Source of the DNA: Nostoc sp. NMS8
Lineage (GTDB): Bacteria; Cyanobacteriota; Cyanobacteriia; Cyanobacteriales; Nostocaceae
Assembly (NCBI RefSeq): GCF_017115045.1
Contig: NZ_JABXKK010000083.1
Coordinates: 1 to 64,000, forward strand
DNA: 64,000 nucleotides
Direction of reading: 5' to 3'
The position numbers and the translations under genes are program-made. Shown piece after piece: positions 54,626 through 63,751 of this stretch. Position 1 is the first letter of the stretch. Every line of letters starts with the position of its first letter. The notes beneath the pieces are model-generated. The model ran no database searches, was not told the origin of the DNA, and saw nothing but the letters and a program-made list of their open reading frames with translations.

Positions 54626-55348
54626 CTAAGGTGCTAACCTTGCCTTACCTAGACGCTGCTTTTCATACCATTGTGCGATCGCAGGTGTCCAATCTTCAAA
54701 ATGAGGCCACATCATTTCACATAACTTTTGAATTTCAAGTTGAGCATCTTTTTTATTTCTCAGGTCACAAAAATGCAAGAAAGACCTTAAATTGAAACTC
54801 ACTACAAAATGCTGACGATAATCAAAAGGTACTTTACCTCTTGCATGTTCTTCAGACATCCCAGCCTCAAAATCAGCTTTATATCGTTTAGCCGCTTCTA
54901 GACACCATTGCAAATCTGCTGTTCGCTGCTCTGGTGAATAGTGGTACTTTTTGCCTTGTCTATCAGTGTAATAACCAACGGGACGTAAGTAAAAAACATC
55001 TTCTATGTCTTTCTTTCCTTCTACTACATCAATAAATTGCTTGCCCGTATATCTAAAAGATTGTACATCGAATGATACGGAAACACGGTGAGTACGGGCC
55101 TGCTGCATGACACTGTGGGGAAAGTAGCCACAGTTAAAAACAATCTGGGGATGCTCTAAAGGCCCATAATGTCCCCTCTCACCCGCTAAAAGTCGCTTAA
55201 CAATTACTTCGCCGCTTTGTGACTCTGAAGGCCAGGAGTCGCGCGAGTCATTCACAAACCCATCAGTATAGTCTTGGTGCATCGCGGCATAAATCACCTG
55301 CTGCGGGTTTGGTGTTTTGGCAATAACCTCTACTCGAAATCGATGCAT
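54626..55348 (-). CDS. thyX: FAD-dependent thymidylate synthase
   Basis: A 240-residue ThyX. The signature RTHRVSVSFDVQSFRY is the RHRxxSxNxxSxR-type motif that binds FAD and dUMP. It converts dUMP to dTMP with methylene-tetrahydrofolate and NADPH. Length is normal for the cyanobacterial form. It is convergent with the ATPase gene and divergent from the Hli gene, and is a housekeeping gene that marks the right edge of the metabolite island. Positions Thr/Val replace some Arg/Asn consensus residues, as in other cyanobacterial members. Confidence 0.92.
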   Translation of the reverse strand: MHRFRVEVIAKTPNPQQVIYAAMHQDYTDGFVNDSRDSWPSESQSGEVIVKRLLAGERGHYGPLEHPQIVFNCGYFPHSVMQQARTHRVSVSFDVQSFRYTGKQFIDVVEGKKDIEDVFYLRPVGYYTDRQGKKYHYSPEQRTADLQWCLEAAKRYKADFEAGMSEEHARGKVPFDYRQHFVVSFNLRSFLHFCDLRNKKDAQLEIQKLCEMMWPHFEDWTPAIAQWYEKQRLGKARLAP

Positions 55349-55524
55349 TAGCTGTTAGGGAATGAATTTGTGACTGAAAGTGCTGACAAATAACGAGTAG
55401 AGCCTGTTGCTTAGACATGGCTGTGAACTCAATTCACTATCATATCTCTTCTCCGGCATATTTCTTCTCTGGCTTGGACTTTTACTCGATCGGATTAAGA
55501 TACTTTACAAATATTAATGACTTT

Positions 55525-55542
55525 GTTACAGTTATTTACATA
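55525..55542 (+). promoter_or_regulatory. HLR1-like site (RpaB box) before the Hli gene
   Basis: GTTACAGTTATTTACATA holds two TTACA words whose starts are exactly 10 bp apart (55526 and 55536), the spacing of the cyanobacterial high-light element HLR1. Two bases after the first word deviate from the A/T consensus. It lies 23 bases before the start codon, which suits a repressor site near the transcription start. Confidence 0.65.
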
Positions 55543-55564
55543 AAGAGAAGACGGGGAAAAAACC

Positions 55565-55780
55565 ATGCGTACAAACACTGCTATAATTGATGACCAAGGC
55601 AAATTGAACAACTTTGCGCTCGAGCCAAGAGTTTATATAGATGAGCAAGGCGATCGCACTGGCTTCACTACCTATGCAGAATTGCTCAATGGTCGTTTAG
55701 CAATGATTGGTTTTGTCTCTCTGATCGCATTAGAAGTATTCACAGGACACGGTATCATTGGTGTTTTGGCAAATCTGTAA
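55565..55780 (+). CDS. High-light-inducible protein (one-helix Cab-like)
   Basis: A 71-residue protein with one membrane helix holding the chlorophyll-binding motif [12 protein letters not shown], followed by a hydrophobic stretch to the end. Hli proteins sit in the thylakoid membrane, bind chlorophyll and carotenoid, and protect photosystem II assembly under light stress. The N-terminal 40 residues are soluble. An HLR1-like site upstream fits light regulation through RpaB, and a strong hairpin terminator follows, so it is a single-gene unit. Confidence 0.92.
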   Translation: MRTNTAIIDDQGKLNNFALEPRVYIDEQGDRTGFTTYAELLNGRLAMIGFVSLIALEVFTGHGIIGVLANL

Positions 55781-55806
55781 AATCTAATTTATTTAAGCTC
55801 CTAGTA

Positions 55807-55842
55807 AAATTAAGAGACGGTAGATTTACCGTCTCTTAATTT
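55807..55842 (+). terminator. Strong terminator after the Hli gene
   Basis: A perfect 16-bp stem (AAATTAAGAGACGGTA against its complement, loop GATT) begins 26 bases after the Hli stop. The lower stem provides the U-rich end. It is symmetric enough to work in both directions. Confidence 0.8.
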
Positions 55843-55921
55843 ATGGAAAACTTAGTGCTAGAGTAAAAATATACTGATACCAAAAGCCGTTAGTTATCAG
55901 CGTTAAGTTATCAGGTAAATT

Positions 55922-56503
55922 ATGGTTTTAACTGCTTCAACTATGTTGCCTCTAGGCACTAAAGCACCAGATTTTCATCTACCGGAAGTGGTATCTGGAA
56001 AGGCAACTTCACTTTCCACTTTTGCAAATAAAAAAGCACTCTTGGTAATGTTTATTTGTCGGCATTGCCCGTTTGTAAAACACGTCCAAAACGAACTAGT
56101 GCAGTTAGGAAAAGATTATTTTACAGGTGATTTAGCGATCGTTGCCATTAGTGCTAACGATGCAACAAATTATCCAGATGATGCGCCAGAGTCGTTACAA
56201 GCATTTTCCACGGAATTAGGATTTAATTTTACCTTATGCTACGACGAGAGCCAGGAAACTGCAAAAGCTTACACAGCAGCTTGCACGCCAGATTTTTTTG
56301 TATTTGATGACCAACGCCAACTTGTTTATCGGGGACAACTAGATGATAGCCGTCCCAGTAATGGTAAACCCGTAACAGGGGCAGATTTACGTGCAGCAAT
56401 TGAAGCAGTGCTAGCGGGTAAACCTGTTACGAGTGAGCAAAAGCCGAGTGTTGGTTGCAATATTAAATGGAAACCTGGAAACCAACCCAGTTATTTCGGT
56501 TAA
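55922..56503 (+). CDS. Thioredoxin-like redoxin (AhpC/TSA family)
   Basis: A 193-residue soluble protein. The start LGTKAPDFHLPEV is typical of redoxins and the active site is CRHC in MFICRHCPFVKH, a CxxC motif. Later parts (TPDFFVFD, LVYRGQLDDSRP) match the thioredoxin-family group common in cyanobacteria. No signal peptide is visible, so it should act in the cytoplasm as a thiol oxidoreductase or peroxide reductase. The substrate is not known. It has its own short upstream gap behind the Hli terminator. Confidence 0.88.
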   Translation: MVLTASTMLPLGTKAPDFHLPEVVSGKATSLSTFANKKALLVMFICRHCPFVKHVQNELVQLGKDYFTGDLAIVAISANDATNYPDDAPESLQAFSTELGFNFTLCYDESQETAKAYTAACTPDFFVFDDQRQLVYRGQLDDSRPSNGKPVTGADLRAAIEAVLAGKPVTSEQKPSVGCNIKWKPGNQPSYFG

Positions 56504-56594
56504 AAGGGATTGGGGAAAGAGGAGGCAGGGGGCAGGAGTTTTTGAATTTTGACTTTTGAATTTTGAATTGATTTCTCCCTACTCCCTATGACTA
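56504..56594. repeat. Heptamer-rich gap after the redoxin gene
   Basis: Contains G-rich low-complexity sequence and GAATTTT-type heptamers (about 56540-56570), the same family as inside the NRPS gene at 34469. Convergent gene ends, no gene. Confidence 0.55.
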
Positions 56595-57107
56595 TCAATG
56601 TTTAATTTCCAAATTCAGTATGTAGCATCCTAATTGGACTTTTTCTGCCCACAATTCATATTCCAAACGCAAATGCTCCGGCAAAGGATGTCCGTTGAGA
56701 GTTAGGCTATTAGTAAAATTTCTTAAACGAATGGGATCGTTAGGTTGCAATGATTCAGTTGGCAACCAATAGCGACTAATGCCATAAACGCCCTGTTCCC
56801 AAAAATGACGGTAACTCACTTGGCCATTACCTTGCATAGTCATAATTACCCGATAAGGAGAAATCTCCAGCCACAAAATTCTGGGACTGCTAGGGGTATA
56901 AGCTTTGCTCTTGCTTTGGGGTAGTGTGTCTTCTGGACTCAGAACACTCTCTACTTCGCAGCTAATTAGAGGCGGTGCGGTCAGCAGTAAATGGAATCTA
57001 TTAGTATCTTTTTGATACAATGTCGCGGCGGTTTCGACAACAGACCAAATTGGTAGGTCAGTGGAAATAAGTGATAAGCACACGGGCTTGCGGTGATGGG
57101 TCAGCAT
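56595..57107 (-). CDS. Conserved cyanobacterial hypothetical protein
   Basis: A 170-residue protein I do not recognise by function. It has no signal peptide or membrane helix. Visible features are a central ILWLEISPYRVIMTMQGNGQV, an aromatic FWEQGVYGISRYWLP segment and a C-terminal LRLEYELWAEKVQLG that suggests a mixed beta structure. Codon use looks like the neighbours. It starts with ATG at 57105-57107 and is convergent with the redoxin gene. Confidence 0.65.
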   Translation of the reverse strand: MLTHHRKPVCLSLISTDLPIWSVVETAATLYQKDTNRFHLLLTAPPLISCEVESVLSPEDTLPQSKSKAYTPSSPRILWLEISPYRVIMTMQGNGQVSYRHFWEQGVYGISRYWLPTESLQPNDPIRLRNFTNSLTLNGHPLPEHLRLEYELWAEKVQLGCYILNLEIKH

Positions 57108-58023
57108 GGGAGCGATAAGGGCTAAAAGCTATTGAACAAAATGAAATGAACACACTAGGCAGTCTAAAAGGTCAGGGTAAGAAACTAAATAGTAAAGCAG
57201 GCTTAATATTAATGAATCCGCTGATTTGTTAATAAGCTACACAAAGCCGCATAGAAACAGGTAGAATATCAGCCTACACAGCAATAACGGTATTTTTTCT
57301 AGAAACAGCTAATTCGTAAGTAAAGCTTGTAAATATTCTAAAGCTATAGCCTCACAACGGGAGTCGTTCCGGTGTATTCAAAAGCCAGTGTATCCTAATG
57401 TCGGCTTTTGTTATAACCGTAGAAACTCACGAAGACCTCTGTCATAAATTAATTATTTAGCGGCCCTCTTTTGACTGTTTCTAAGGATTTACATCTAAGC
57501 ACTTGGCATAAATCTATCTTTGACTGTGCTTTGATGTTGGGCGCTTTAGCTCAAGGTTAAACCACATAACTCTGCAACAATACTATGATGATTTGTCACA
57601 TCTCAACTGAGGTTATTAATCAAACCGATTAGCTCTTTATCAGTCAAAGCTTATATAAAAAATAAACCCAGCAGGAGCCGTATTATAAGACCGCCTGCCA
57701 GGAAGGTATAGTATATTCCGGCCATGTTTGATCAGGTTAGCGCTTATTTGTAGAAATAATTGCGTATCCCTAGATACAATAACTAAATACTTTGGTAAAC
57801 ACAGTTAAGAAAAGTTACTAAATAGGTTAATTTCCAATTAAAATTAACAATTTCTCGAATCAGGGAGCAGGGAAGAAGCAAGGGAGCAGGGAGCAGGGCG
57901 CAAGGGAGAAGAGTTTTCCCCTCCGCCCCCTGCACCCTGCCCCTCTGCCTCTTTTCAATACCCAATGCCCCATAATATAAGAAAGCGCTTCACACTTCTT
58001 AAATAATCAGCTTTATTAGAACA
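57108..58023. other. 916-bp gap upstream of ubiD
   Basis: No convincing protein gene; a short open frame at 57783-57965 overlaps low-complexity repeats (GGGAGCAGG units, about 57860-57915) and is probably not real. AAAAGCC (57379) can pair with GGCTTTT (57403-57409), a hairpin that might end a small RNA. An imperfect CAGGAGCCG/CCGCCTGCC structure lies near 57670-57700. No tRNA is recognisable. Confidence 0.45.
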
Positions 58024-59532
58024 ATGGCGAGAGACTTGCGGGGATTCATTAAAATTTTGGAAGACAAGGGACAATTACGGCGAATTTCCGCTTTAGTTGA
58101 CCCAGATTTAGAAATTGCTGAAATTTCCAACCGGATGCTGCAAAAAGGTGGCCCGGGGTTGTTGTTTGAAAACGTCAAAGGTGCTTCCTTCCCGGTGGCG
58201 GTGAATTTGATGGGAACGGTGGAAAGGATTTGCTGGGCGATGAATATGCAGCATCCAGAGGAGCTGGAAACTCTGGGAAAAAAATTAAGTATGCTGCAAC
58301 AGCCAAAACCGCCGAAGAAGATTTCCCAGGCGATAGATTTTGGAAAAGTGCTGTTTGACGTGCTGAAAGCAAAACCAGGACGTGACTTTTTCCCGGCTTG
58401 TCAGCAAGTTGTGATTCAAGGTAATGATTTAGATTTAAACAAGTTACCTTTGATACGTCCTTATATTGGTGATGCTGGCAAGATTATCACGCTGGGATTA
58501 GTAATTACCAGAGATTGTGAGACGGGTACTCCAAATGTCGGCGTGTATCGCTTGCAACTACAATCTCAGAATACAATGACAGTTCACTGGTTATCGGTGC
58601 GGGGTGGAGCAAGGCATTTACGAAAAGCGGCCGAACGTGGGAAGAAATTAGAAGTTGCGATCGCACTTGGTGTAGATCCTCTAATTATTATGGCAGCAGC
58701 TACACCCATCCCTGTAGATTTATCAGAATGGCTGTTTGCTGGACTTTATGGTGGTTCTGGTGTACAGTTGGCCAAGTGTAAAACTGTAGATTTAGAAGTT
58801 CCCGCAGATTCCGAATTTGTCTTGGAAGGAACGATTACACCAGGAGAAGTTTTACCAGATGGGCCCTTTGGCGACCACATGGGTTATTACGGCGGTGTGG
58901 AAGATTCACCATTAATCCGCTTTGAGTGTATGACGCACCGGAAAAATCCGATTTACTTAACAACATTTAGCGGCCGTCCACCGAAAGAAGAAGCGATGAT
59001 GGCGATCGCACTCAATCGCATTTATACTCCCATACTGCGGCAACAAGTCTCAGAAATTGTCGATTTCTTCTTACCAATGGAAGCTTTGAGTTACAAAGCG
59101 GCGATTATTTCCATTGATAAAGCATATCCGGGACAAGCACGAAGGGCAGCCTTAGCGTTTTGGAGTGCTTTGCCACAATTTACATACACAAAATTTGTAA
59201 TTGTTGTAGATAAAGATATAAATATTCGCGATCCGCGTCAAGTTGTGTGGGCAATTAGTTCCAAAGTTGACCCAGTGCGGGATGTCTTTATTTTACCGAA
59301 TACACCTTTTGATACGTTGGATTTTGCCAGTGAGAAAATTGGCTTAGGTGGACGTATGGGAATTGATGCAACTACAAAAATTCCGCCAGAAATAGACCAT
59401 GAATGGGGTTCGCCTTTGGAATCTGACCCTGATGTGGCGGCGATGGTAGAGAGACGATGGGCGGAGTATGGTTTGGCAGAGTTGCAGTTAGGAGAAGTAG
59501 ACCCGAATTTGTTTGGCTACGATATGAGGTAA
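58024..59532 (+). CDS. ubiD: UbiD-family decarboxylase
   Basis: A 502-residue UbiD-family protein: MARDLRGFIKILEDKGQLRRI start, the GVYRLQL..NTMTVHW region, PDGPFGDHMGYYGG and FSGRPPKEEAMM. UbiD enzymes use prenylated FMN and metal to remove carboxyl groups from aromatic or unsaturated acids; in plastoquinone-making cyanobacteria the member is thought to decarboxylate 4-hydroxy-3-solanesylbenzoate. Length is normal. The flavin-prenyltransferase partner UbiX is not in the window. It is a plus-strand gene with a hairpin after its stop. Confidence 0.9.
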   Translation: MARDLRGFIKILEDKGQLRRISALVDPDLEIAEISNRMLQKGGPGLLFENVKGASFPVAVNLMGTVERICWAMNMQHPEELETLGKKLSMLQQPKPPKKISQAIDFGKVLFDVLKAKPGRDFFPACQQVVIQGNDLDLNKLPLIRPYIGDAGKIITLGLVITRDCETGTPNVGVYRLQLQSQNTMTVHWLSVRGGARHLRKAAERGKKLEVAIALGVDPLIIMAAATPIPVDLSEWLFAGLYGGSGVQLAKCKTVDLEVPADSEFVLEGTITPGEVLPDGPFGDHMGYYGGVEDSPLIRFECMTHRKNPIYLTTFSGRPPKEEAMMAIALNRIYTPILRQQVSEIVDFFLPMEALSYKAAIISIDKAYPGQARRAALAFWSALPQFTYTKFVIVVDKDINIRDPRQVVWAISSKVDPVRDVFILPNTPFDTLDFASEKIGLGGRMGIDATTKIPPEIDHEWGSPLESDPDVAAMVERRWAEYGLAELQLGEVDPNLFGYDMR

Positions 59533-59570
59533 TGTGCTAGGGGAACTCCAAGAAATAAATTATCCAATAT

Positions 59571-59628
59571 TGTGGGGTGGACATCTTGCCCGCCATACAG
59601 ACTGGGCTATCGTGTCGCCCACCCCACA
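59571..59628. repeat. Inverted repeat between ubiD and chrA
   Basis: TGTGGGGTGG (59571-59580) faces CCACCCCACA (59619-59628) with internal GC-rich pairing. This is a type of hairpin repeat seen dispersed in Nostoc-type genomes and may also terminate ubiD. Confidence 0.7.
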
Positions 59629-59694
59629 GGAGTTAATTAGATATTTTTTTATTTGGAAGTCCCGAAACCGGATGAAAAATATTACCTAGCAACA

Positions 59695-60915
59695 ATGACT
59701 GACTCAGCACCAAGTCGTTTGGGTGAACTCGCCAACCTATTTTTTAAACTGGGCGTTATCGGCTTTGGCGGCCCGGTTGCCCATATCGCCATGATTGAAG
59801 ATGAAGTGGTTAAGCGCCGTCAGTGGTTGACAAGGGAGCATTTTCTAGATTTACTGGGGGCAACTAACCTAATTCCTGGCCCAAATTCCACAGAAATGGC
59901 TATTCATATAGGATACATCTATGCAGGATGGCTAGGGCTGATTGTGTCAGGCGTTTGTTTTGTCTTACCTGCGGTTCTAATTACTGGAGGGTTTGCTTGG
60001 GTTTATGTTGCTTACGGCACTTTACCCCAAGTCGCCCCCTTACTTTATGGCATTAAACCAGCAGTTTTAGCAATCATTATCAATGCCCTCTGGGGCTTGG
60101 CAAAAAAGGCTGTGAAAACTCGCCAATTACTAGTAATTGCTTTGGCTGTAGCATTACTGACATTATTATTGAAATTGAATGAAGTAGTTGCCCTATTAAT
60201 TGGGGGATTGCTGGGTATGATTTGGTTACATTCTGGCGATCAAAACGACAAGCCAGGAGATAAAGCCAATTTTTTAATTGCTAGTCTCAGCACAGGCGCA
60301 ACTTTGAAGGCATCAGCGGCTATTGCTGCATTAGTCGCTACTGCATCTACTACAACCAACGTTTCTTTATGGCAGTTGGGTTGGTTTTTTCTGAAAGTCG
60401 GTAGTGTTTTGTTTGGTGGTGGCTACCTTTTGGTGGCTTTTCTCCAAGGGGGATTAGTTCAAGAATACGGTTGGCTGACACAACAACAGTTACTAGATGC
60501 GATCGCAATTGGTCAATTTACTCCTGGACCAGTACTTTCCACTGCTACCTTTATCGGTTATGTCATTGCTGGCATACCTGGCGCTATTGTCGCCACAATC
60601 GGAATTTTTCTACCTTCTTTTGTTTTTGTTGCTGCCCTGAATCCCCTAATCCCACGCTTACGGGCCTCTTCTTGGACTAGAGCCTTTTTGGATGCTGTGA
60701 ATGTTAGTGCTGTCGCCCTAATGGTTGTTGCTACTCTTCAACTGGGAGCAGCAACTTTAACGTTACGACAAGCCCCATTTGTAGATTTTCTCGCCCTGGC
60801 GATCGCCATCGTCTCAGCTATTTTAGCCATTCGCTTTCGCATCAATGCTGCATGGCTTGTCTTTGGTAGCGCTTTCATTGGATGGGGTGCTTCACTCTTG
60901 GGCTACATTCGATGA
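59695..60915 (+). CDS. chrA: Chromate transporter family protein
   Basis: An integral membrane protein of about 406 residues with two related halves, each with the CHR-family pattern: FFKLGVIGFGGPVAH then NLIPGPNSTEMA in the first, FFLKVGSVLFGGGYLL then GQFTPGPVLSTATF in the second. The family exports chromate, probably by proton antiport, from the inner membrane. The frame can start at a TTG at 59653; I prefer the ATG at 59695, which begins MTDSAPSRLGELA. Real substrate in this organism is not shown. Confidence 0.9.
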   Translation: MTDSAPSRLGELANLFFKLGVIGFGGPVAHIAMIEDEVVKRRQWLTREHFLDLLGATNLIPGPNSTEMAIHIGYIYAGWLGLIVSGVCFVLPAVLITGGFAWVYVAYGTLPQVAPLLYGIKPAVLAIIINALWGLAKKAVKTRQLLVIALAVALLTLLLKLNEVVALLIGGLLGMIWLHSGDQNDKPGDKANFLIASLSTGATLKASAAIAALVATASTTTNVSLWQLGWFFLKVGSVLFGGGYLLVAFLQGGLVQEYGWLTQQQLLDAIAIGQFTPGPVLSTATFIGYVIAGIPGAIVATIGIFLPSFVFVAALNPLIPRLRASSWTRAFLDAVNVSAVALMVVATLQLGAATLTLRQAPFVDFLALAIAIVSAILAIRFRINAAWLVFGSAFIGWGASLLGYIR

Positions 60916-61360
60916 GATTGCAAGTATTGTAGAGCAGCTATTAGCTTGACTTTAAACCCCTATTCGTTTAAGTGTATTTTTTGACTTCAGCTTTGTATCC
61001 TCTCTCTGACTTGAATTTATAGAGATTTTTCTGATTTTGCTGGCTGAAACAAGTCAAAAAATAGATAAATTAAATCTTGCTTTCAAACTATTTTCATGTG
61101 ATAATCACCATTAACTCCGGTAAATACATAAACTTACCGGAGTTTTAGTTAGATTTGAATAATTCAGTTTTTCAAAAGCTGTAAATATACCATTTTATAA
61201 CTCTAGGGCTACTATCTATAAAAAGTTGCTACTTTGCTTTGTAGCACACATCTGTGCATACTTTAAATTTAAAACGATGACAGATAAGTTTTTCATACCA
61301 ATTTTTATATCCTATTCAATCATCCAAATTACTATCCTCAAGGGTTAAGAAATTTAGTTT
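60916..61360. other. 445-bp AT-rich gap between chrA and the first solute-binding gene
   Basis: Apart from the terminator-like hairpin at 61113-61144 I see no gene. The hairpin is about 200 bases beyond chrA, so a small transcript between could exist, but no promoter is evident. Confidence 0.4.
61113..61144 (+). terminator. Terminator-like hairpin downstream of chrA
   Basis: A perfect 11-bp stem AACTCCGGTAA / TTACCGGAGTT with a 10-base loop, continuing into TT on the plus strand. Confidence 0.65.
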
Positions 61361-62458
61361 ATGAAGTTCCAGCCATTTCATTTCATTCCAACTTGGAGCC
61401 GGTCGAATTCCCAGTCCCCAATCCCTAGTCCTCAATCCCCAGTCCCTATTTCAATGCGAAGTCTTTCGGTAATGTTTGCACTGGGTTCCTTTTTGGGTTT
61501 AGCGATCGCTACTACTACCAGCAACTCCCAAAATGCTACAGCCGCCCGCCCCATCGCGGCCAACTTCTCAAATGTGACACTGCGAATAGGTAAGCAAAAA
61601 GGAGGATGGGATTTACAACTTAAGTTAGCTGGGCAAGATAAATTTCCCTACAAAGTTGAGTATAAAGAATTCACTGGCGGAAACTTTATTTTGCAGGGAA
61701 TTAACGCCGGCGCCCTCGATTTGGGTGGTGCTAGTGAGATCCCGCCCATTTTTGCCATTGAATCGAAAGCTGCAATCAAAATCATTGCTAGTAGGACGGG
61801 GCCAACTGTTGGCCAAGTTGTACTCGTACCAAAAAACTCCACAGCTAAGAAGTTCGCTGACCTCAAAGGAAAGACCATCAGCTATGTCCGAGCCACTACA
61901 GCCCATTACTTCTTAATTAAGATGTTAGAGCAAGAGGGTTTGACACTTAAGGACGTTAATGCCAAACCATTGACCATCCCTGATGGACTCTCTGCCTTCA
62001 GGAGAGGCGACCTAAGTGCATGGGCTACCTATGGTTATGCCATCCATCAAGCCAGGAAAGATGGGGCTAAAGTATTCCGGTCAGCAAAGAATATTCTGAG
62101 TGGTAACTTTGTGATTGCAGCCGCCCCCAGTGCGATCGCCGATCCCGACAAAAAAGCAGCGATCGCAGACTTCCTTTGTCGGGTGAAAAAGGCGCAAAAT
62201 TGGCAAGAATCCAATATAGATAAATGGTCTAAGACTTATGCTCAAAGTATAGGAGTTGATGAAAAAATTGTCCTCGAAGATGCCAAAGAGGGAGTAAAGC
62301 AACGGCGATCGCAATTACTGCCGATTTCTCAAAAAGCGATCGCTTCCCAACAAGATGTAGCTGATACCTTTTATCGTGCAGGCGTCATTCCATCAAAGGT
62401 TGATGTAAAACCGCTATGGGATGCAAGCTTCACTAATGCAATTAATCAATGCAAATGA
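61361..62458 (+). CDS. Solute-binding protein of a sulfonate-type ABC importer (copy 1)
   Basis: A 365-residue periplasmic binding protein of the SsuA/nitrate-sulfonate type (TGGNFILQGINAGALDLGGASEIPPIFA; GPTVGQVVLVPKNS; LKGKTISYVRATTAHYFL). A signal peptide is formed by MRSLSVMFALGSFLGLAIA from an internal ATG at 61454. The upstream 31 residues, rich in Ser and Pro, are encoded by CCCAGT-type repeats (61411-61449). Translation may begin at either ATG; the internal one gives a normal export signal. No permease or ATPase gene is in the window, and a near-duplicate follows. Ligand could be an alkanesulfonate or another small anion. Confidence 0.85.
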   Translation: MKFQPFHFIPTWSRSNSQSPIPSPQSPVPISMRSLSVMFALGSFLGLAIATTTSNSQNATAARPIAANFSNVTLRIGKQKGGWDLQLKLAGQDKFPYKVEYKEFTGGNFILQGINAGALDLGGASEIPPIFAIESKAAIKIIASRTGPTVGQVVLVPKNSTAKKFADLKGKTISYVRATTAHYFLIKMLEQEGLTLKDVNAKPLTIPDGLSAFRRGDLSAWATYGYAIHQARKDGAKVFRSAKNILSGNFVIAAAPSAIADPDKKAAIADFLCRVKKAQNWQESNIDKWSKTYAQSIGVDEKIVLEDAKEGVKQRRSQLLPISQKAIASQQDVADTFYRAGVIPSKVDVKPLWDASFTNAINQCK

Positions 62459-62600
62459 TCCAATTTTAGATGATTGAAGAAGAAGTCAGGATTCAGGAGC
62501 AAAGCCGGAGACGTTTCTAACTCTTGAATTCTGTTTGATAATTCAAGATCCTAAATTGAGTGACGGTCTTAAGTTCAACTAAAGAGTAACTAATTTGTCT

Positions 62601-63698
62601 ATGAAGTTCCAGCCATTTCATCTCATCCCAACTTGGAGCCGGTCGAATTCCCAGTCCCCAATCCCAAGTACCCAATCCCAAGTCCCTATTTCAATGCGAA
62701 GTCTTTCGGCAATGTTTGCACTCGGTTCCTTTTTGGGTTTAGCGATCGCTACTACTACCAGCAATCCCGAAAATGCTAGAGCTGCTTACCCGATAGCCGC
62801 TAACTTGTCAAACGTAACCCTACGCGCTTCTAAGTTCAAAGGCGGTTGGGATTTGCAACTCAAGTTATCTGGGCAAGATAAATTTCCCTACAAAACTGAG
62901 TTTACAGAATTTACTGGCGGAAACTTTATCGTACAAGCAATTAATGCCAATGCCATTGATATCGGTAGTGCTAGCGAGATCCCACCGATTTTTGCGATTC
63001 AATCCCAAGGGGCGGTAAAAATCATTGCTTCCGTTAAGGGGCCGACAGTGGGTCAAGTCGTACTAATACCACAAAATTCCAAAGCGAAGAAGTTTAGTGA
63101 CCTTAGAGGTAAGAAAATCGGCTATGTCAAAGCAACTACAGCCCATTACTTCTTAATTAAGATGTTGGCACAAGAGGGATTGACACTCAAAGATGTGAAT
63201 GCCGTACCCCTAACTATTCCTGACGGACTCTCTGCCTTCAGGAGAGGCGACTTAGATGCTTGGGCTACTTACGGTTACGCAATCCAGCAAGCCCAGAAAG
63301 ACGGAGCGAAGGTACTCAAATCAGCGAAAAACATTCTCAGCGGCAATTTTACCATTGTTGCAGCGCCGAGTGCGATCGCCGATCCTAATAAAAAAGCGGC
63401 GATCGCAGACTTCCTCTGCCGCATCCAAAAATCGCAAGATTGGCAAGCATCGAATATAGAGGCGTGGTCAAAAAACTATGCAAAAGCAATTGGAGTGGAT
63501 GAAACCTTTGTCCTCAAAGATGCCAAAGAGGGGTTAAAACAAACGCGATCGAAAGTGCTGCCAATTTCCCAACAAGCGATCGCTTCTCAGCAAGATGTCG
63601 CCGACACCTTTTATCGTGCTGGAGTTATCCCCACAAGGGTTGATGTGAAACCATTATGGGATGGAAGCTTTACCAATGCGATTAATAAATGCAAATAG
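62601..63698 (+). CDS. Solute-binding protein of a sulfonate-type ABC importer (copy 2)
   Basis: A tandem paralogue of the preceding protein, with the same layout: repeat-encoded Ser/Pro-rich N-terminus (repeats about 62650-62688), then a signal peptide from the internal ATG at 62694, then the binding domain ending in DVKPLWDGSFTNAINKCK. A TTG at 62595 also opens the frame. The first 60 bases after the ATG are almost identical to copy 1, while the binding domains differ at many positions, so ligand preference may have diverged. The 142-base gap between the copies has no terminator I can see, so they may share a transcript. Confidence 0.85.
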   Translation: MKFQPFHLIPTWSRSNSQSPIPSTQSQVPISMRSLSAMFALGSFLGLAIATTTSNPENARAAYPIAANLSNVTLRASKFKGGWDLQLKLSGQDKFPYKTEFTEFTGGNFIVQAINANAIDIGSASEIPPIFAIQSQGAVKIIASVKGPTVGQVVLIPQNSKAKKFSDLRGKKIGYVKATTAHYFLIKMLAQEGLTLKDVNAVPLTIPDGLSAFRRGDLDAWATYGYAIQQAQKDGAKVLKSAKNILSGNFTIVAAPSAIADPNKKAAIADFLCRIQKSQDWQASNIEAWSKNYAKAIGVDETFVLKDAKEGLKQTRSKVLPISQQAIASQQDVADTFYRAGVIPTRVDVKPLWDGSFTNAINKCK

Positions 63699-63751
63699 TT
63701 AATCAAAGGTTTGACTGACAATAAAAAAGTTAACTTCAATTAAGGTGAAAT

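Noticed and set aside
57783..57965. 60-residue open frame as a gene
   Set aside because: It overlaps G-rich low-complexity repeats, has no ribosome site and no recognisable protein features.
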